Source: Trichosphaerium sp. ATCC 40318 (Eukaryota > Discosea > Flabellinia > Trichosidae). Taken from it: a DNA stretch of 64,000 nucleotides. Location: NCBI GenBank assembly GCA_038496445.1, contig JALMLS010000621.1, positions 112,064 through 176,063 on the forward strand, written 5' to 3'. A model generated the notes under the pieces. It saw only the letters and a program-made list of their open reading frames with translations, was not told the origin of the DNA and did no database searches. The first letter of the stretch is position 1. The number at the start of each line of letters is the position of its first letter. The position numbers were made by a program, and so were the translations under genes. Positions 12,901 to 27,900 of the stretch are shown here, piece by piece.

Positions 12901-15900
12901 ACCTTGTACGACCTATTTTTTTCTTACTTAAAAGCACTTTAGTTGATTATTTTATTTTTTAGGTTTCACCTAGTACTGGCATGTCTAACATGAACTATGA
13001 CTTTGGTTTTATATCTCGAACTATTACCATAACCCCTAATGTGTTTTCTGATGCCGTCAATGAAAATGGTATTCAAGATGCCATGGATTCTCCTCTTCCT
13101 GGACGGAATGTGGTCATACTACTTCCTGATGGAACAGAGATTGTACGACGTATGACTGACAGTATGGGCATGGCAACGTTCGGTACAGCAGACGGTCTTC
13201 TCCAAACAACGCAATACATCATGTGTGTCGAACTGTTGATCACAGAATCTTCAACCACCATAAATGTTGGTGCTGACGACACTATCGATTCTGATGGTGA
13301 TTCTCGTACTTTTGACTTTAACATGGATGGTTCAAACGATCCTGCTTCATGTGTTGATTTTGTACGTCTTTTTACCTTTTGGTCTTATTTTATTAATCTG
13401 ATTTAGACATCGCCTATGCCTGGCGTTACTGACGACACCATTGACTTTGGCGTGGTGACACCTGAGATTGTCATTGGCGATCTTGTCTTTTCTGACGTGA
13501 ACACGAACGGAATTAAGGGTACCTGTCTTAGCTCAACTTTTGCTTGCAAAAATAACACCTCTGCACTTTAGATCCTTCTGATCCTGGCATTGCATCTCAT
13601 CCAGTTGTGTTACTTAGATCTGATGGCACTGAACTTGTTCGTACAATGACAGATTCAATGGGTATCTACTCATTCACAACTGCTGATGGTCTTCTCCCAA
13701 ATACAGCTTACACTCTATGTTCTCCAATCATACCAAATGAAGAAGTCGCTTCTCCAAATCAAGGAGCAAGTGATGATAATGACTCTGATGGTATTTTCAA
13801 TACTGCGTTTTTCGATTTTGATGGAGACATGATATTTGATGATGCTTCATGTATTTCCATCGTACGCCACACCAAACGAATAACTTGGGTATTCCTACTA
13901 ACAACTCTTCAACAGACATCACCTGATCTTGGTGTTACTGACACATCTCATGACTTTGGTTTCACCAACATACTCATTACAATCGGTGATTCCATCTTCC
14001 TTGACAACAATCGAGACGGTATCCAAGGTAAACGTTGTACTGACTAAATGATTACAAATCTAAAATTGTTGTTTAAGATGGTGGAGACACACCAATCTCT
14101 GGTGTAGACGTTGTTCTACTATTCAACAATGTCGAAGTCTCGCGAAAAACAAGTGATCTATTGGGTACATTCATCTTTGACTCGAACGATGGATTGATGC
14201 GAGACACACAACATACAATTTGTATTGAAACTCGAAACGGAGAACAGCCCACAATCGATAACCAAGGTGGAGATGATACTGTTGACTCTGATGGTATGGT
14301 ATCTACCTTTGATTTCGATGGAGACTTGGTCCCTGACAGCGCTTCTTGCGCTATTCTGGTACGATTTATTGTAAAAAAAATCAAACAATTGTTTATTCTC
14401 GTTCTTTATTTGTTTCTTTAACACTCTTGTGTTTTTTTAGATGTCGCCTTCGACTGGATCAGACTTGACTTTTGATTTTGGATTTGTACCTCAAACAGTA
14501 GCGATTGGAGATCGCATATTTTTTGATGTTAACCAAGACAACGTACAAGGTACGAAACAACTCTATTCTATAAAAAGTGAATTTGTCACTAAAAATACAA
14601 TCAAAATAGACGGTGGTGATATTGGTGTTCCATCACGACTTGTTGTCTTGTACAGAGTAAGCGATGGGTTGGAAGTAAGACGAGAATTTACTGACAGCTC
14701 TGGTGCATACTCTTTTGACACTTTTGATGGTGTTCTTCCCAATGTGCAGTACACTGTATGTGTTCCTATTCTCGCAAACGAGCGTGGAGCAGATCCAAAC
14801 GCAGGATTGGATACCATTGATTCAGATGGACTTGTACAAATCATAGACTTTGATGGTGACGGTGTCCTTGATGCTGCTTTGTGTGCTGATGTTGTACGTA
14901 TAATTGTTTGGTTTGATATTTTCTTAAATGACGCCGTGTGTAGGCTTCTGGACCGCCAGGCACTGTTGATGATACAATCGATTTTGGCGTTGTGACTTTG
15001 GATCAGTTCCTTGGAGACTTTGTATTCTTCGATGCAAACGGAGATGGCTTACAAGGTACCCAATATTTGCCTTTTCATTTAAACTTACAATGTTCAAGAC
15101 ATTGGAGATGTACCAGTTTCTATGTATCCTGTAGTTTTATTGGATACCTCTGGTGGTGTGGTTACTACGACCAACACTGATATGAACGGGTTTTATAGTT
15201 TCCAAACTTCTGATGGTGTAATGCCTGATACGGATTATATCATTTGTACTGAACTACCTCCAACTCAAGATCCTGCGACTATTGGTCAGGGTGGAGACAT
15301 CACCATTGACTCTGATGGTACCATAACTACCATTGATCTCACATCTCCGCCTGATGTAACCCTTGAGAGAGCTTCTTGCGCCTCTTTTGTACGCTATCTA
15401 TTCAGTTAATTTTCATCACTAACCTGTACTAGACATCACCAAGTGCAGGGTTTTCGAATACTGACATTGACTTTGGATTTGTGACTCAACCAATCACAAT
15501 CGAAACATTTGTATTCTCTGATGTCAACGACGATGGACGTCAAGATGCTGGTGACTCTCCAATACCATCCAGAATTGTTGTGATCACCCTTCCTGATGGT
15601 GTCACTGAAATTACACGTACCACCACATCAAGTGGAGGTATCGCCACATTCACCACATCTGATGGCATACAACATGACACACCATACATTCTTTGTGTTG
15701 AAATGGTGGCCGCAGAAGATTCCGCCATGTTAAACATCGGATCAAACGATCTCGATTCTGATGGTGATTCTCGTACTTTTGACTTTAACATGGATGGTTC
15801 AAACGATCCTGCTTCATGTGTTAACATTGTACGTGCAGTTCTTGACTTTATATTTCTTACGTATAGTTTAGGTATCGCCATCACCTGGCATGACACTTGA

Positions 15901-18900
15901 CACATTTGACTTTGGTCTTGTTACGCCAGAAGTAACAATCGGAGACTTTGTATTCTTTGATGTGAACAGAAACGGCATTCAAGGTAATCTACCGTAACCA
16001 AAAATCATGTTAACATCATCTTTAGAACCCTCAGACACAGCCATAACATCTCATCCAGTTGTGTTACTTAGATCTGATGGCACTGAACTTGTTCGTACAA
16101 TGACAGATTGATGGGTATCTACTCATTCACAACTGCTGATGGTCTTCTCCCAAACACAGCTTACATCCTGTGTTCTCCAATCAGACCAAATGAAGAAGTC
16201 ACTTCTCCAAATCAAGGAGCAAGTGATGATAATGACTCTGATGGTATTTTCAATACTGCGTTTTTCGACTTTGATGGAGATATGATATTTGATGATGCTT
16301 CATGTATTTCTATTGTACGTCGCCAAACAAATGTAACTTTGAATTATTTGACTTACAACTCTTAACAGACATCACCTGCTCTTGGTGTTTCTGATACATC
16401 TCATGACTTTGGTTTCACAAACATACAAATCGTTTCAATTGGTGACACGTTGTTTCTCGATAACAACAGAAATGGTCTCCAAGGTAAGACCTTAGTTGGG
16501 CGAAGTCAATGAGTACCAACCCTTTCAAATAGACATGGGCGATAACCCAATTATCGGATCAACAGTAGTACTAACCCAAGGTGGAACTGAAGTTTCACGA
16601 GCAACAACAGACAGCATGGGAACCTACATATTCGATACATTCGATGGCGTTCAACCTAACGTCGATTACATAATCTGTGCTGCTGTACAAAGTGGTCAAC
16701 AAGTCACTGCTTTTAATCAAGGCGATGACACTTTAGATTCAGATGGTACAGCCAGTATGTTCGACTTTGATGGAGATATGGTTACTGACCCAGCCTCTTG
16801 TGCTGCTGTTGTACGGACTAGTTTTAGTATAGTAGTAGAACAAATGTGATATCTAACGTCACGTGATTAGACTGCACCTGCAATAGGAAGCTCAGACCTT
16901 ACAATTGACTTTGGGTTTGTACAACAAACAGTTGAAGTCGGTAACAGAGTGTTTTTCGACATAGATAACGATGGCACTCAAAGTACGACTATAAATTGAT
17001 ATGACCCTTTTCGTTGTAGTAACTGATTTAACAGGTGTTGGTGATGTCCTTGCTCCTTCTAGAGTTGTAGCAATATCACGTACCAGCGATGGTATTGAAG
17101 TCGCACAAACAATTACAAACGTTGCTGGAAGCTATACCTTTGACACTCTAGCTGGTGTCCTACCAAGCACAGCATACACTATTTGTGTACAACTCAATGT
17201 TGGCGAAATACCGAGTATGGAAAACATTGGATCAGATACTGCCGATTCTGATGGTATTCTGAGCTCTTTTGATTTTGATGGAGACGGTACTCAAGACCTT
17301 GCATCTTGTGTTGACATGGTAAAGCTATTATTTTGTGTTGCTAACACTAATACCATTTTCTAGATCTCTCCACCTCTTGGCATTAACGATTTATCTCATG
17401 ATTTCGGTATCATTACTCTCAGTTTGTTTGTTGGAGACTTTGTCTTTTTTGATGCAAATGGTGATGGTCTACAAGGTGCGTAATTCAATGTTGTGATTGA
17501 CTTTGTTCTCAATTTATTCGCAATTAGACGGTGGCGACACTGGAATCTCGTCGAACTTGGTTGTACTCTTTAGAACAAGCGACCTATCTGAGGTTGCACG
17601 TCAAAATACTGATCCTATGGGCGGTTATATTTTCACAGCAGCGGATGGCCTTCTTCCAGACAGGAGTTACACCATCTGTACTGAAGTTAGCCCAACTCAC
17701 AATCCAACAACCAGTGGTCAAGGTGGAGACAATGCCATCGACTCTGATGGTGCGATTACTGTTATCGATCTAACATCACCTCCTGATGGTACACTTGAGA
17801 GAGCTTCTTGCGTTGAGATTGTACGTATGTTATGTTTAAACCAGCCGCTAATGTTCTGTTAAAAAAGACGTCACCAAGCCAAGGAATGTCAGACCTCAAT
17901 GTTGACTTTGGATTTGTGACTCAACCAATCACAATCGAAACATTTGTATTTTCTGATGTAAACGATGATGGACGTCAAGATGCTGGTGACTCTCCAATAC
18001 CATCCAGAATTGTTGTGATCACCCTTCCTGATGGTGTCACTGAAATCACACGTACCACCACATCAAGTGGAGGTATTGCCACATTCACCACATCTGATGG
18101 CATACAACATGATACACCGTACATTCTTTGTGTTGAAATGATGATCACAGAAGATTCCGCCATGTTGAATACTGGATCAGATGATCTTGATTCAGATGGT
18201 GATTCTCGTACTTTTGACTTTAACATGGATATTACAAACGATCCTGCTTCATGTGTCAACATTGTACGATAACATTCACTTTACAACCGAATATCTAACT
18301 CGTGATTGTGCTTTTAGGTATCGCCATCACCTGGTGCAATACTTGACACCTTTGACTTTGGCCTCGTTACTCCAGAAGTGACAATCGGAGACTTTGTATT
18401 CTTTGATGTAAACAGAGACGGCATCCAAGGTACTAATCTGCTTACTACAAATTTCATACTTAGGATCATTCTTAGAACCCTCAGATACACCTATCACATC
18501 TCATCCAGTTGTATTACTGCGAAGTGATGGCACTGAACTTGTTCGTACAACGACAGATTCGATGGGTATCTACTCATTCACAACTGCTGATGGTCTTCTC
18601 CCAAACACAGCTTACACTCTATGTTCTCCAATCAGACCAAATGAAGAAGTCACTTCTCCAAATCAAGGAGCAAGTGATGATAATGACTCTGATGGTATTT
18701 TCAATACTGCGTTTTTCGATTTTGATGGAGATATGATATTTGATGATGCTTCATGTATTTCCATTGTACGCCGGCACAAAACCAACATTCAAGTTTCTGG
18801 GTTTTTACTAACAAGTTATTCAGATATCGCCTGGTCTTGGTGTTTCTGATACATCTCATGACTTTGGTTTTGTAAATAACTTGACAGTATCGATTGGCGA

Positions 18901-21900
18901 CTCATTATTCCTCGATAACAACAGGAACGGCATTCAAGGTAAGTACCAATGAGGCTCGAAGAAAAATATATTGATTCGGCTTTAATCGCTTTATATAGAT
19001 GGTAGCGACGATCCAATTCCAAATGCAATCGTTGTTTTGTTGACCCGTTCTGGTGTCGAAGTTGCTCGCAAGATCACAACTGCAACTGGAAATTACATCT
19101 TTGATAATTCGGACAGCCTTCAACCTTCGAATAACTACATCATCTGTTCTTCGGTTCGCAATGGAGAACAACCTACCACTGCACTTCAAGGTTCTGACAC
19201 AACAATTGATTCTGATGGCACGCTTGACACGTTTGATTTTGACGGAGACAATTCTCTCGATCGTGCTTCTTGCGTTGACATCACATCACCATCTGGAGGA
19301 AACACCGATTTGACAATAGACTTTGGATTTATTCCTCAGACCATTGCTGTTGGAGATTCTGTTTTCTTTGACAACAACGAGAATGGCATTCAAGGTAACC
19401 TCTCCGTGTGCTTTACTCAAACTAATGTATTCTCAAAGATGCTGGAGACTTACCGTCTGGAACTCGCACTATTGTGATCATACGACAAAGCGATAATGCT
19501 GAAGTATCTCGCACTGTGACAGACTCAATGGGTCAATACAGTTTTGATACATTCGATGGTATTCTTCCAAACACAAACTACAGAATCTGTATCCCTCTCA
19601 ATGTTGGTGAACTGCCTTCGATAACAGGTCAAGGTGACGCTACAACAGATTCAAATGGTGTTTCAAGCTCATACGACTTTGACATACCTCTCAATGGTCC
19701 AGATCCAGCTTCATGTGCTTCAATTGTAAGTAACTAGAAGTGTTCAGGTTTTTTGTTAGAAATACTGACACAATGTAGACCACACCTGCTCTTGGCATCA
19801 TTGATAACACCGTGGACTTTGGTGTTGCAACTCCAGATCAATTCATTGGAGATTTTGTGTTTTTTGACGCAAATGGCAATGGCATTCAAGGTAACTATTA
19901 CACTTTTCATACGCAGTAACCAATCTCTTACCGCCACTAGATATGAATGATACACCACTTGGTGGCATACTTGTTGTGTTGTTCGATGGAAGTGGCAACT
20001 ACATTACTGAAACAAACAGTGATGGCACAGGCGCTTATTCATTCAGCACGACAGAGGGAATACTACCATCAACGCCATACATGATTTGTGTTGAAGTACC
20101 ACTTCAAAACAATCCAACAGCCACTGGTCAAGGTGGAGACAACACCATCGACTCTGATGGAAGAATAACTGCCATTGATCTCACATCACCTCCTGACAGT
20201 ACCCTCGAGCGATCTTCTTGCTTTTCCTTTGTACGTTACCTCACTTTAGACGCATTATTTCAAATATTCAATATGTAACATGTGTCACTAGACAGCACCA
20301 AGCACGGGAGTGTCAAACACTAACATTGATTTTGGATTTGTGACTCAACCAATCACAATCGAAACATTTGTATTCTCTGATGTCAACGATGATGGACGTC
20401 AAGATGCTGGTGACTCTCCAATACCATCCAGAATTGTTGTGATCACCCTTCCTGATGGTGTCACTGAGGTTACACGTACCACTACATCAAGTGGAGGTAT
20501 TGCCACATTCACCACATCTGATGGCATACAACACGACACACCATACATTCTTTGCGTTGAAATAACGATCACAGAAGATTCAACCACACTCAATACTGGA
20601 TCAGATGATCTCGATTCAGATGGTGATTCTCGTACTTTTGACTTTAACATGGATGGTTCAAACGATCCAGCTTCATGTGTTAACATTGTACGTGTACTTA
20701 GATGCTAAATATTCAATCTATACTTACCTAAGTAATCCAGGTATCACCATCACCTGGTATGACACTTGACACCTTTGACTTTGGTCTCGTTACTCCAGAA
20801 GTGACAATTGGAGACTTTGTATTCTTTGATGTCAACACAAACGGTATTCAAGGTAAAGGTGACTTGTTAAACACATTTTACTAAGTCAGGATAGAACCAT
20901 CGGATATGCCTATTACATCTCATCCAGTTGTATTACTGCAAAGTGATGGTACTGAACTCGTTCGTACAATGACAGATGCGATGGGTATCTACTCATTCAC
21001 AACTGCTGATGGTGTTCTTCCAAACACAGCTTACATTCTGTGTTCTCCAATCAGATCAGGAGAAGAAGTCACTTCTCCAAATCAAGGAGCCAATGATGAT
21101 AATGACTCTGATGGTAATCTCATCGTTTCATTTTTCGACTTTGATGGAGATATGGCACTTGATGATGCTTCATGCATCACAACGGTACCCTTTATTTTTC
21201 CTCATATTTTAGTTCTAACAAGTGTTCTTGTAGACATCACCTGCTCTTGGTGTTTCTGATACATCTCATGACTTTGGTTTTGTAAATATCTTGACAGTAT
21301 CGATTGGTGACTTATTATTCCTCGATAACAACAGGAATGGTATTCAAGGTACTCGCAAAACACAAACTGAGTGACGTTAATATTGCTATAGATGGTGGTG
21401 ATGACCCTATTTCAAATGTTGAAGTTGTTCTATTGACACGTTCTGGTGTTGAAATCGCTCGCAAGATCACCACCGGCACAGGCAACTACGTTTTTGATAC
21501 ATTTGACAATGTTCAACCTTCAACAGACTACACTATTTGCACTGCAATCCGAAACGGAGAACAAGTCTCTATGATCAATACAGGATTAGATGATACCATA
21601 GATTCTGATGGAACAACCAGTATTTTCGATTTTGATGGCGATTCAATTGTCGAACCGGCATCTTGTGTTGACATCACATCGCCTGCTCTCGGTACTGTAA
21701 ATTTAGATGTAGATTTCGGATTTGTTCCTCAAACCATTGTTGTTGGAGATTCTGTTTTCTTTGACAACAACGAGAATGGCATTCAAGGTACGCTTCGAAT
21801 ACCTTTTACAGTTTTCAAGAGCTCAATATATTTTTAAGATGCTGGAGACTTACCGTCTGGAACTCGCACTATTGTGATCATACGACAAAGCGATAATGCT

Positions 21901-24900
21901 GAAGTATCTCGCACTGTGACAGACTCAATGGGTCAATACAGTTTCGATACATTCGATGGTATTCTTCCAAACACAAACTACAGAATCTGTATCCCTCTCA
22001 ATGTTGGTGAACTGCCTTCGATGACAGGTCAAGGTGACGCTACAACAGATTCAAATGGTGTTTCAAGCTCATACGACTTTGACATACCTCTCAATGGTCC
22101 AGATCCAGCTTCATGTGCTTCAATTGTAAGTGACAATACTGTTTAAGTTACAAATGCTAACACTATAGACCACACCTGCTCTTGGCATTATTGATAACAC
22201 CGTGGACTTTGGTGTTGCAACTCCAGATCAATTCATTGGAGATTTCGTGTTTTTTGATGCAAATGGCAATGGCATTCAAGGTAAGAATACACAACATATC
22301 CTTATCACTAAAATAAATAGATGCCTCTGATATGCCTCTTGATGGAATATCTGTTGTGCTCTTTGACAACACAGACATGCCAATTAATCATATTACAACA
22401 AATGCAATGGGAGAGTACCTATTTGGTACTCAAAATGGCGTTCTACCGTCGACAACATACACAATTTGTGCTCAAATACCAGATGGCAACGATCCAACAT
22501 TACCAAATCAAACAACCGAAGATCTTGACTCTGACGGTGTCTTGCGTAACATCGACTTGTCGGCAATACCCGATGGCATTACAGAACGTGGATCTTGCGT
22601 TGCCTTTGTACGTAACTTTATTTATGTTTTGGCTCTTTACTCACGTGTTTGTTTAGACATCACCAAGTGTTGGTGTATCCAACTTAAATTACGATTTCGG
22701 GTTTAGAAACCAACCTGTGACTCTTGTCATTACTGCATTTAACGATGATAACAACAACAATATTTTTGATCTTAGCGATGCTCCAATCCAGAACAGAAAT
22801 GTTGTAATAACTGACTCTTCCGGTACAGTTGTCTCAAGGACAACAACAGACTCTTCAGGTGGTGCCACATTCGATACTTCAACAGATGGCATTCAACCAG
22901 GCACATCATACACCATTTGTATTGAAGTGCTCCCTACTGAGCTTCTTGTGAACCCTGATGCCGGTCCTGACACTGTTGATTCTGATGGAGATTCAAGAAC
23001 TTTCGATTTCAACGTTCCTCTTGATGGTACACTTGAAACAGCTTCTTGTACAGACATTATCTCCCCTGGACCTGGCATGACTGATAACACAGTTGGATTT
23101 GGTACAATAGTCGGTATCACCACTCTTGGTGATCACGTGTTCTCTGACGACAATTCAAACGGTATTCAAGGTACTACACAACATCCAGTTCCTTCCTTTC
23201 CTGACTGTACTTTGTAGATCCATCCGAAAACGGTATTACCAACCAAGACGTTGTGTTATTGCTTCCAGATGGTACTTTCGTTGCTAGCACAAGAACTGAT
23301 GGCAATGGCGACTTTTCGTTTACAACAACAGACGGTGTATTGCCAGATACAATGTACCTCATTTGTGTGGCTATACCACCAAGTACAGAACCAAGTGTTG
23401 CCAACCTCGGAGCAAATGAGACAACAGATTCCGACGGTACTCAGAACGATAACATTGCAGACTTTAACAATGACAATATTAACGATCCGGCATCTTGTGC
23501 TCAAATAGTACGCTTTGTTTTTTTATGAAGCATCTTTTTTGATTTAATTCAATAGCAATCACCTCCTCTTGGTGATACAAACAACGATGTTGATTTTGGA
23601 TTTTCAACAGTTCAAACAATAATGATTGGAGATTTTGTGTTTGTTGACGCCAACCAAGACGGCATTCAAGGTATGACATCTTTCTTCAAACTTTCTTAAA
23701 CATAAAATTTCTTACGTTTTACTAGACGGTAGCGATTTGCCTATCGTTGGTGCCACAGTAGTTTTGTTAAATCTTGCTGGTAACGAAGTCTCAAGAAAGA
23801 TAACAGACGGCAGTGGTCGTTACATGTTCGAGACTTCAGACAATGTTCAACCAAGTACAACATACAGAATTTGTTCATCAATCCGACCAGGAGAGCAAGT
23901 CACCGCTGATAACCAAGGAGACGATTCTCAAGATTCAGACGGAACACTAAGTTTGTTTGACTTTGATGGAGACTCAGTTCCTGAACCGGCGTCTTGCACA
24001 ATTATCGTACGGTTTTGATTTGAATCACTTTTTTGTTTGGTTGTATTGTTAAGTTTTTTTTTTCTTTAGATTTCTCCAGTTCTCGGAAATACAGATGTCA
24101 GTGTTGATTTTGGATTCATACCTCAAACTGTTGAAATTGGAGATCGAGTATTCTTTGATACAGATAACGATGGCACTCAAAGTACTATTGCAAACAAAAA
24201 ATTTGTCAAGCACTTAATTAACTTATTTTCAAGGTCCTGGCGATGTGCTTTTAGATTCACGCCTGGTAATTATCGCACTTGCTTCAACACGTACAGAAGT
24301 CGGTCGTGTGACTACTGGCAGCGCAGGAGAATACATTCTCGACTCAACAAATGGCATTCAACCAAACACACAGTACATTGTGTGTACTCCTCTTCAACCG
24401 GGTGAAATATCAGCACAAGCAAATCAAGGTGTCAACGATGCCATTGATTTTGATGGTCAAGACAGCTCGTTTGACTTTAATGGAGACTCAATTGAAGAAG
24501 ATGCTTCTTGTGCTGTGATTGTACGTTTCAAAAACACAACAACATGCAATTGTTCTAAGATGTTTGTTTAGACCTCACCATCACTTGGATCTACGGACCT
24601 CACAGTAGATTTCGGAATAATCACTCCACCTTTGTTTATTGGTGATTATGTCTTTAATGACGTTAACAGAGATGGCACTCAAGGTACAACTCTAGAAACG
24701 AAAGAGTTTAATTTAACTTTGCGCACAGATTCTGGAGATACAGGCGTAGCAAACCATCCAGTTGTCATTCTACAATCAGATGGCACACACTTGGCTACAA
24801 CAACCACTGACTCAAGTGGTATCTATACGTTTGGAACAAGTGATGGAGTCCTTCCACAAACGTTTTACATCATTTGTACTCCAATTCCAGCAGGCAACGA

Positions 24901-27900
24901 TCCAACAACGCCTGATCAAGTCAATGGAGCTATTGATTCTGATGGTATCGAAAGATTGATTAACTTATCTCCATCTGGTGGAACACCTGAACGTGCATCC
25001 TGTGTTGATATCGTACGTACTTTAAAACATATTCCTGGCTCTGTTAATGATTCTATTTTTAGACATCTCCTATCACAGGAGCAACAGATAATGACATTGA
25101 CTTTGGATTTGTGACTCAACCAATCACGATCGATACATCCGTGTTCCTTGATGTCAATGAAGACGGACTCCAAGACGGTGGAGATTCTGTTGTACCTTCA
25201 AGAACAGTCGTTATCACTCTCCGTGATGGTACTGAAGTTCTACGCACCACGACTTCCGGTAGTGGTATTGCGACATTTACCACGTCAGAAGGCATCCTAC
25301 CAAATACCGAATATGCCCTCTATGTTGAATTGATCGATTCAGAAATTCCAACAAGCTCAAATGTTGGTGTAGATGATACCATAGACTCTGACGGAATTCT
25401 CGGTGCTTTTGACTTTAGCGGCGATGGCGTTGATGATCGGGCTTCGTGCGCCTTTATTGTAAGTTATACCACCTCATCTATTCCTTTGTATTAACAAAAC
25501 TACGTTAGGATCCCATTCAACCAGGACAAACTGTTGATACAACTGATATTGGTCTAAGAGTTCAAACTGTTGAAGTCGGAGACGTGGTTTTCTTGGATAC
25601 TTTTGCGGATGGAATTCAATCTGGTACGCCTTACAACCACAAAAAGTACTTGTGTATCAAGCTAACAGCCTTTACAACAGATAGATTACCTGTTAGATAT
25701 GAAGACGTGGTTGTTGTCCTTCTAAGACGCGATCGAAGTGAAGTTGCTAGAACGACTACTGACGCAAGTGGAGAATACACATTCACACAAACAGATGGTC
25801 TATTGCCTTCAAGTCCTTACACAGTATGTGTTCAACAACCTCCTCAAACCGCCCTATCACCAGCGAATGTTGCATCTGTTGGTGACGCATTTGATTCTGA
25901 TGGTACAACTGGTGCTTATGACTTTGATGGTGATGGCACACTTGACAGTGCATCATGTGCTGACATTGTACGACACTTCTAAACTCTTTGACAAAGTAAA
26001 GTTGTAACACGTGTTTTCTAGGATTCGCCACCTGGAGGATCATCTGATAGGACCATAGATTTCGGATTCTTGACAGATCCTCCTATTGAAATTGGAGATA
26101 GTGTTACATTCGATATCAATAATGATGGCCTACAAGATGGTGGAGACGAACCTGTTTCTTCCCGAACAGTCGTTATTATCTATCAAGGAACAGAAGTATC
26201 AAGAACAAATACTGATGTAAACGGCAATTATCGTTTTGTTTCCACTGACGGTATCATTCCCAACGAACCTTACACAATATGTGTCGAGCTTCTACCGAGT
26301 GAAACTGTAGCACCAGCGAACCAAGGCAGCGACGATACAATAGACTTTGATGCATCATTGAATACTTTCGATTTCTCACAACCTCCAGATTCTATCAACG
26401 AAAACGCAGCGTGCTTTGACATTACAACACCAGTCTCTGGTCCTATGAGAATAGATGATTCTAACGATATTGGTATACTTCAATCGTTGATAGGTGACAC
26501 AGTATTCTATGACAGAAACTACGACGGTGCTCAAGGTACTCATTTCTTACATGCAAAAACTTTTTTTCACATCAATGGTTTAACCAGTTTTGTTAGATCT
26601 TGGAGATGGAACCTTTTCTCCTTTGCAAGTCGTTTTACTACACCAAGATATGAGCCTTTTGGAACGAACAACGACAACATTAGACGGCCAATACCATTTT
26701 ACCAGCGAAGACATGTTCTTACCTTTAACACCATACATCATTTGTGTACAACAACCTCCTGGCACTGTACCAACGACTCAAAATGCTATTGGTGATGATA
26801 CTCTCGATTCTGATGGATCTCTTGATGCTTATGATTTTAACGGGGATTCTATTGCTGATCCCGCCTCATGCGCTAGCATTGTACGTTACAACATAGTCCT
26901 TAAACAAAACCAAAAGTTAATAACCACTAACAAATATGCAGGTATCTCCACAACTAGGATCTATTGACCTCACACACGATTTTGGTTTTGTAACTGATCC
27001 TCCAATTGAAATTGGAGATACAGTCCTTTTTGATATAAACTCTGATGGCATTCAAGGTAAACGCGCTCGTTTTGGTATGTTGTTACAATCATTTCTCTAA
27101 TTTTGTTTTCAATAGATTCTGGAGATGTACCTGTACCTTCTCGTTTGGTAGTTATCGCCTTGACGAACGGTACAGAAGCCAGTCGTACAATGACGGATAC
27201 CAATGGCATGTACACTTTTGTGTCATCAGATGGCATCGATCCTTTGACAGAGTACATAATTTGTGTTGAACTCGAACAAGATGAGACAGTGTCTCCATCC
27301 AATGTCGACTACGATGCCACTCTTTCAACTTTCAATTTCGGTAGCACACCTGCACCTGCAGCTTGTACAACCATCACAACGCCATTGTCAGGCTTAGACT
27401 TAAGCACTACAGTGGATATCGGAATCATTCATCCACATGTCCCTATGATCATTGGAGATCGCGTATTCACAGATGATAGTGCCGACGGCATACAAGGTAA
27501 CAGCTTCATTTAACAAACTAAGTGCTTTCTACTAAATACTGTTTCGCAGATCCTGGAGAAGATGGACCAAGTGGTGTTTTCGTTGTTGTATTTGATACTT
27601 CTGGTGTCATTGTTACAACAACTACAACCGACACTATGGGCAGATACAGTATCCCTTCACCACCTCTTTCTCGTAATACAAACTACACTGTTTGCGCTGA
27701 TATCTCTGGTGTTTTGGGTGGACAATTCTTTCCTTTGATTCCTCCTGCAGGACAAGGTTCAGACACATCTCTGGATTCAGATGGTGTGCTGTCATTTGAC
27801 TTTGACCTTGACGGTGATGGCACAAACGATCGCGCTTCTTGTGCTCATGTTACCACATCACTTGATGGAACACCAATCTCTACTATTGATTTTGCAGTGA

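Larger units (their letters stand above)
15481..17915 (+). repeat. Super-repeat unit 3 (domains 18-22), contains a frameshift
   Basis: Opens with VTQPITIETFVFSDVND, a nucleotide block repeated almost unchanged in units 4 and 5. Its second domain carries the one-base frameshift at ~16,110. The fifth domain ends SPPDGTLERASC. Confidence 0.85.

Noticed and set aside
15540-15905. Leftward ORFs inside the SdrD_B array (also near 17,975, 20,399, 13,073 and 14,563)
   Set aside because: They repeat with the array and are antisense shadows of the exons.
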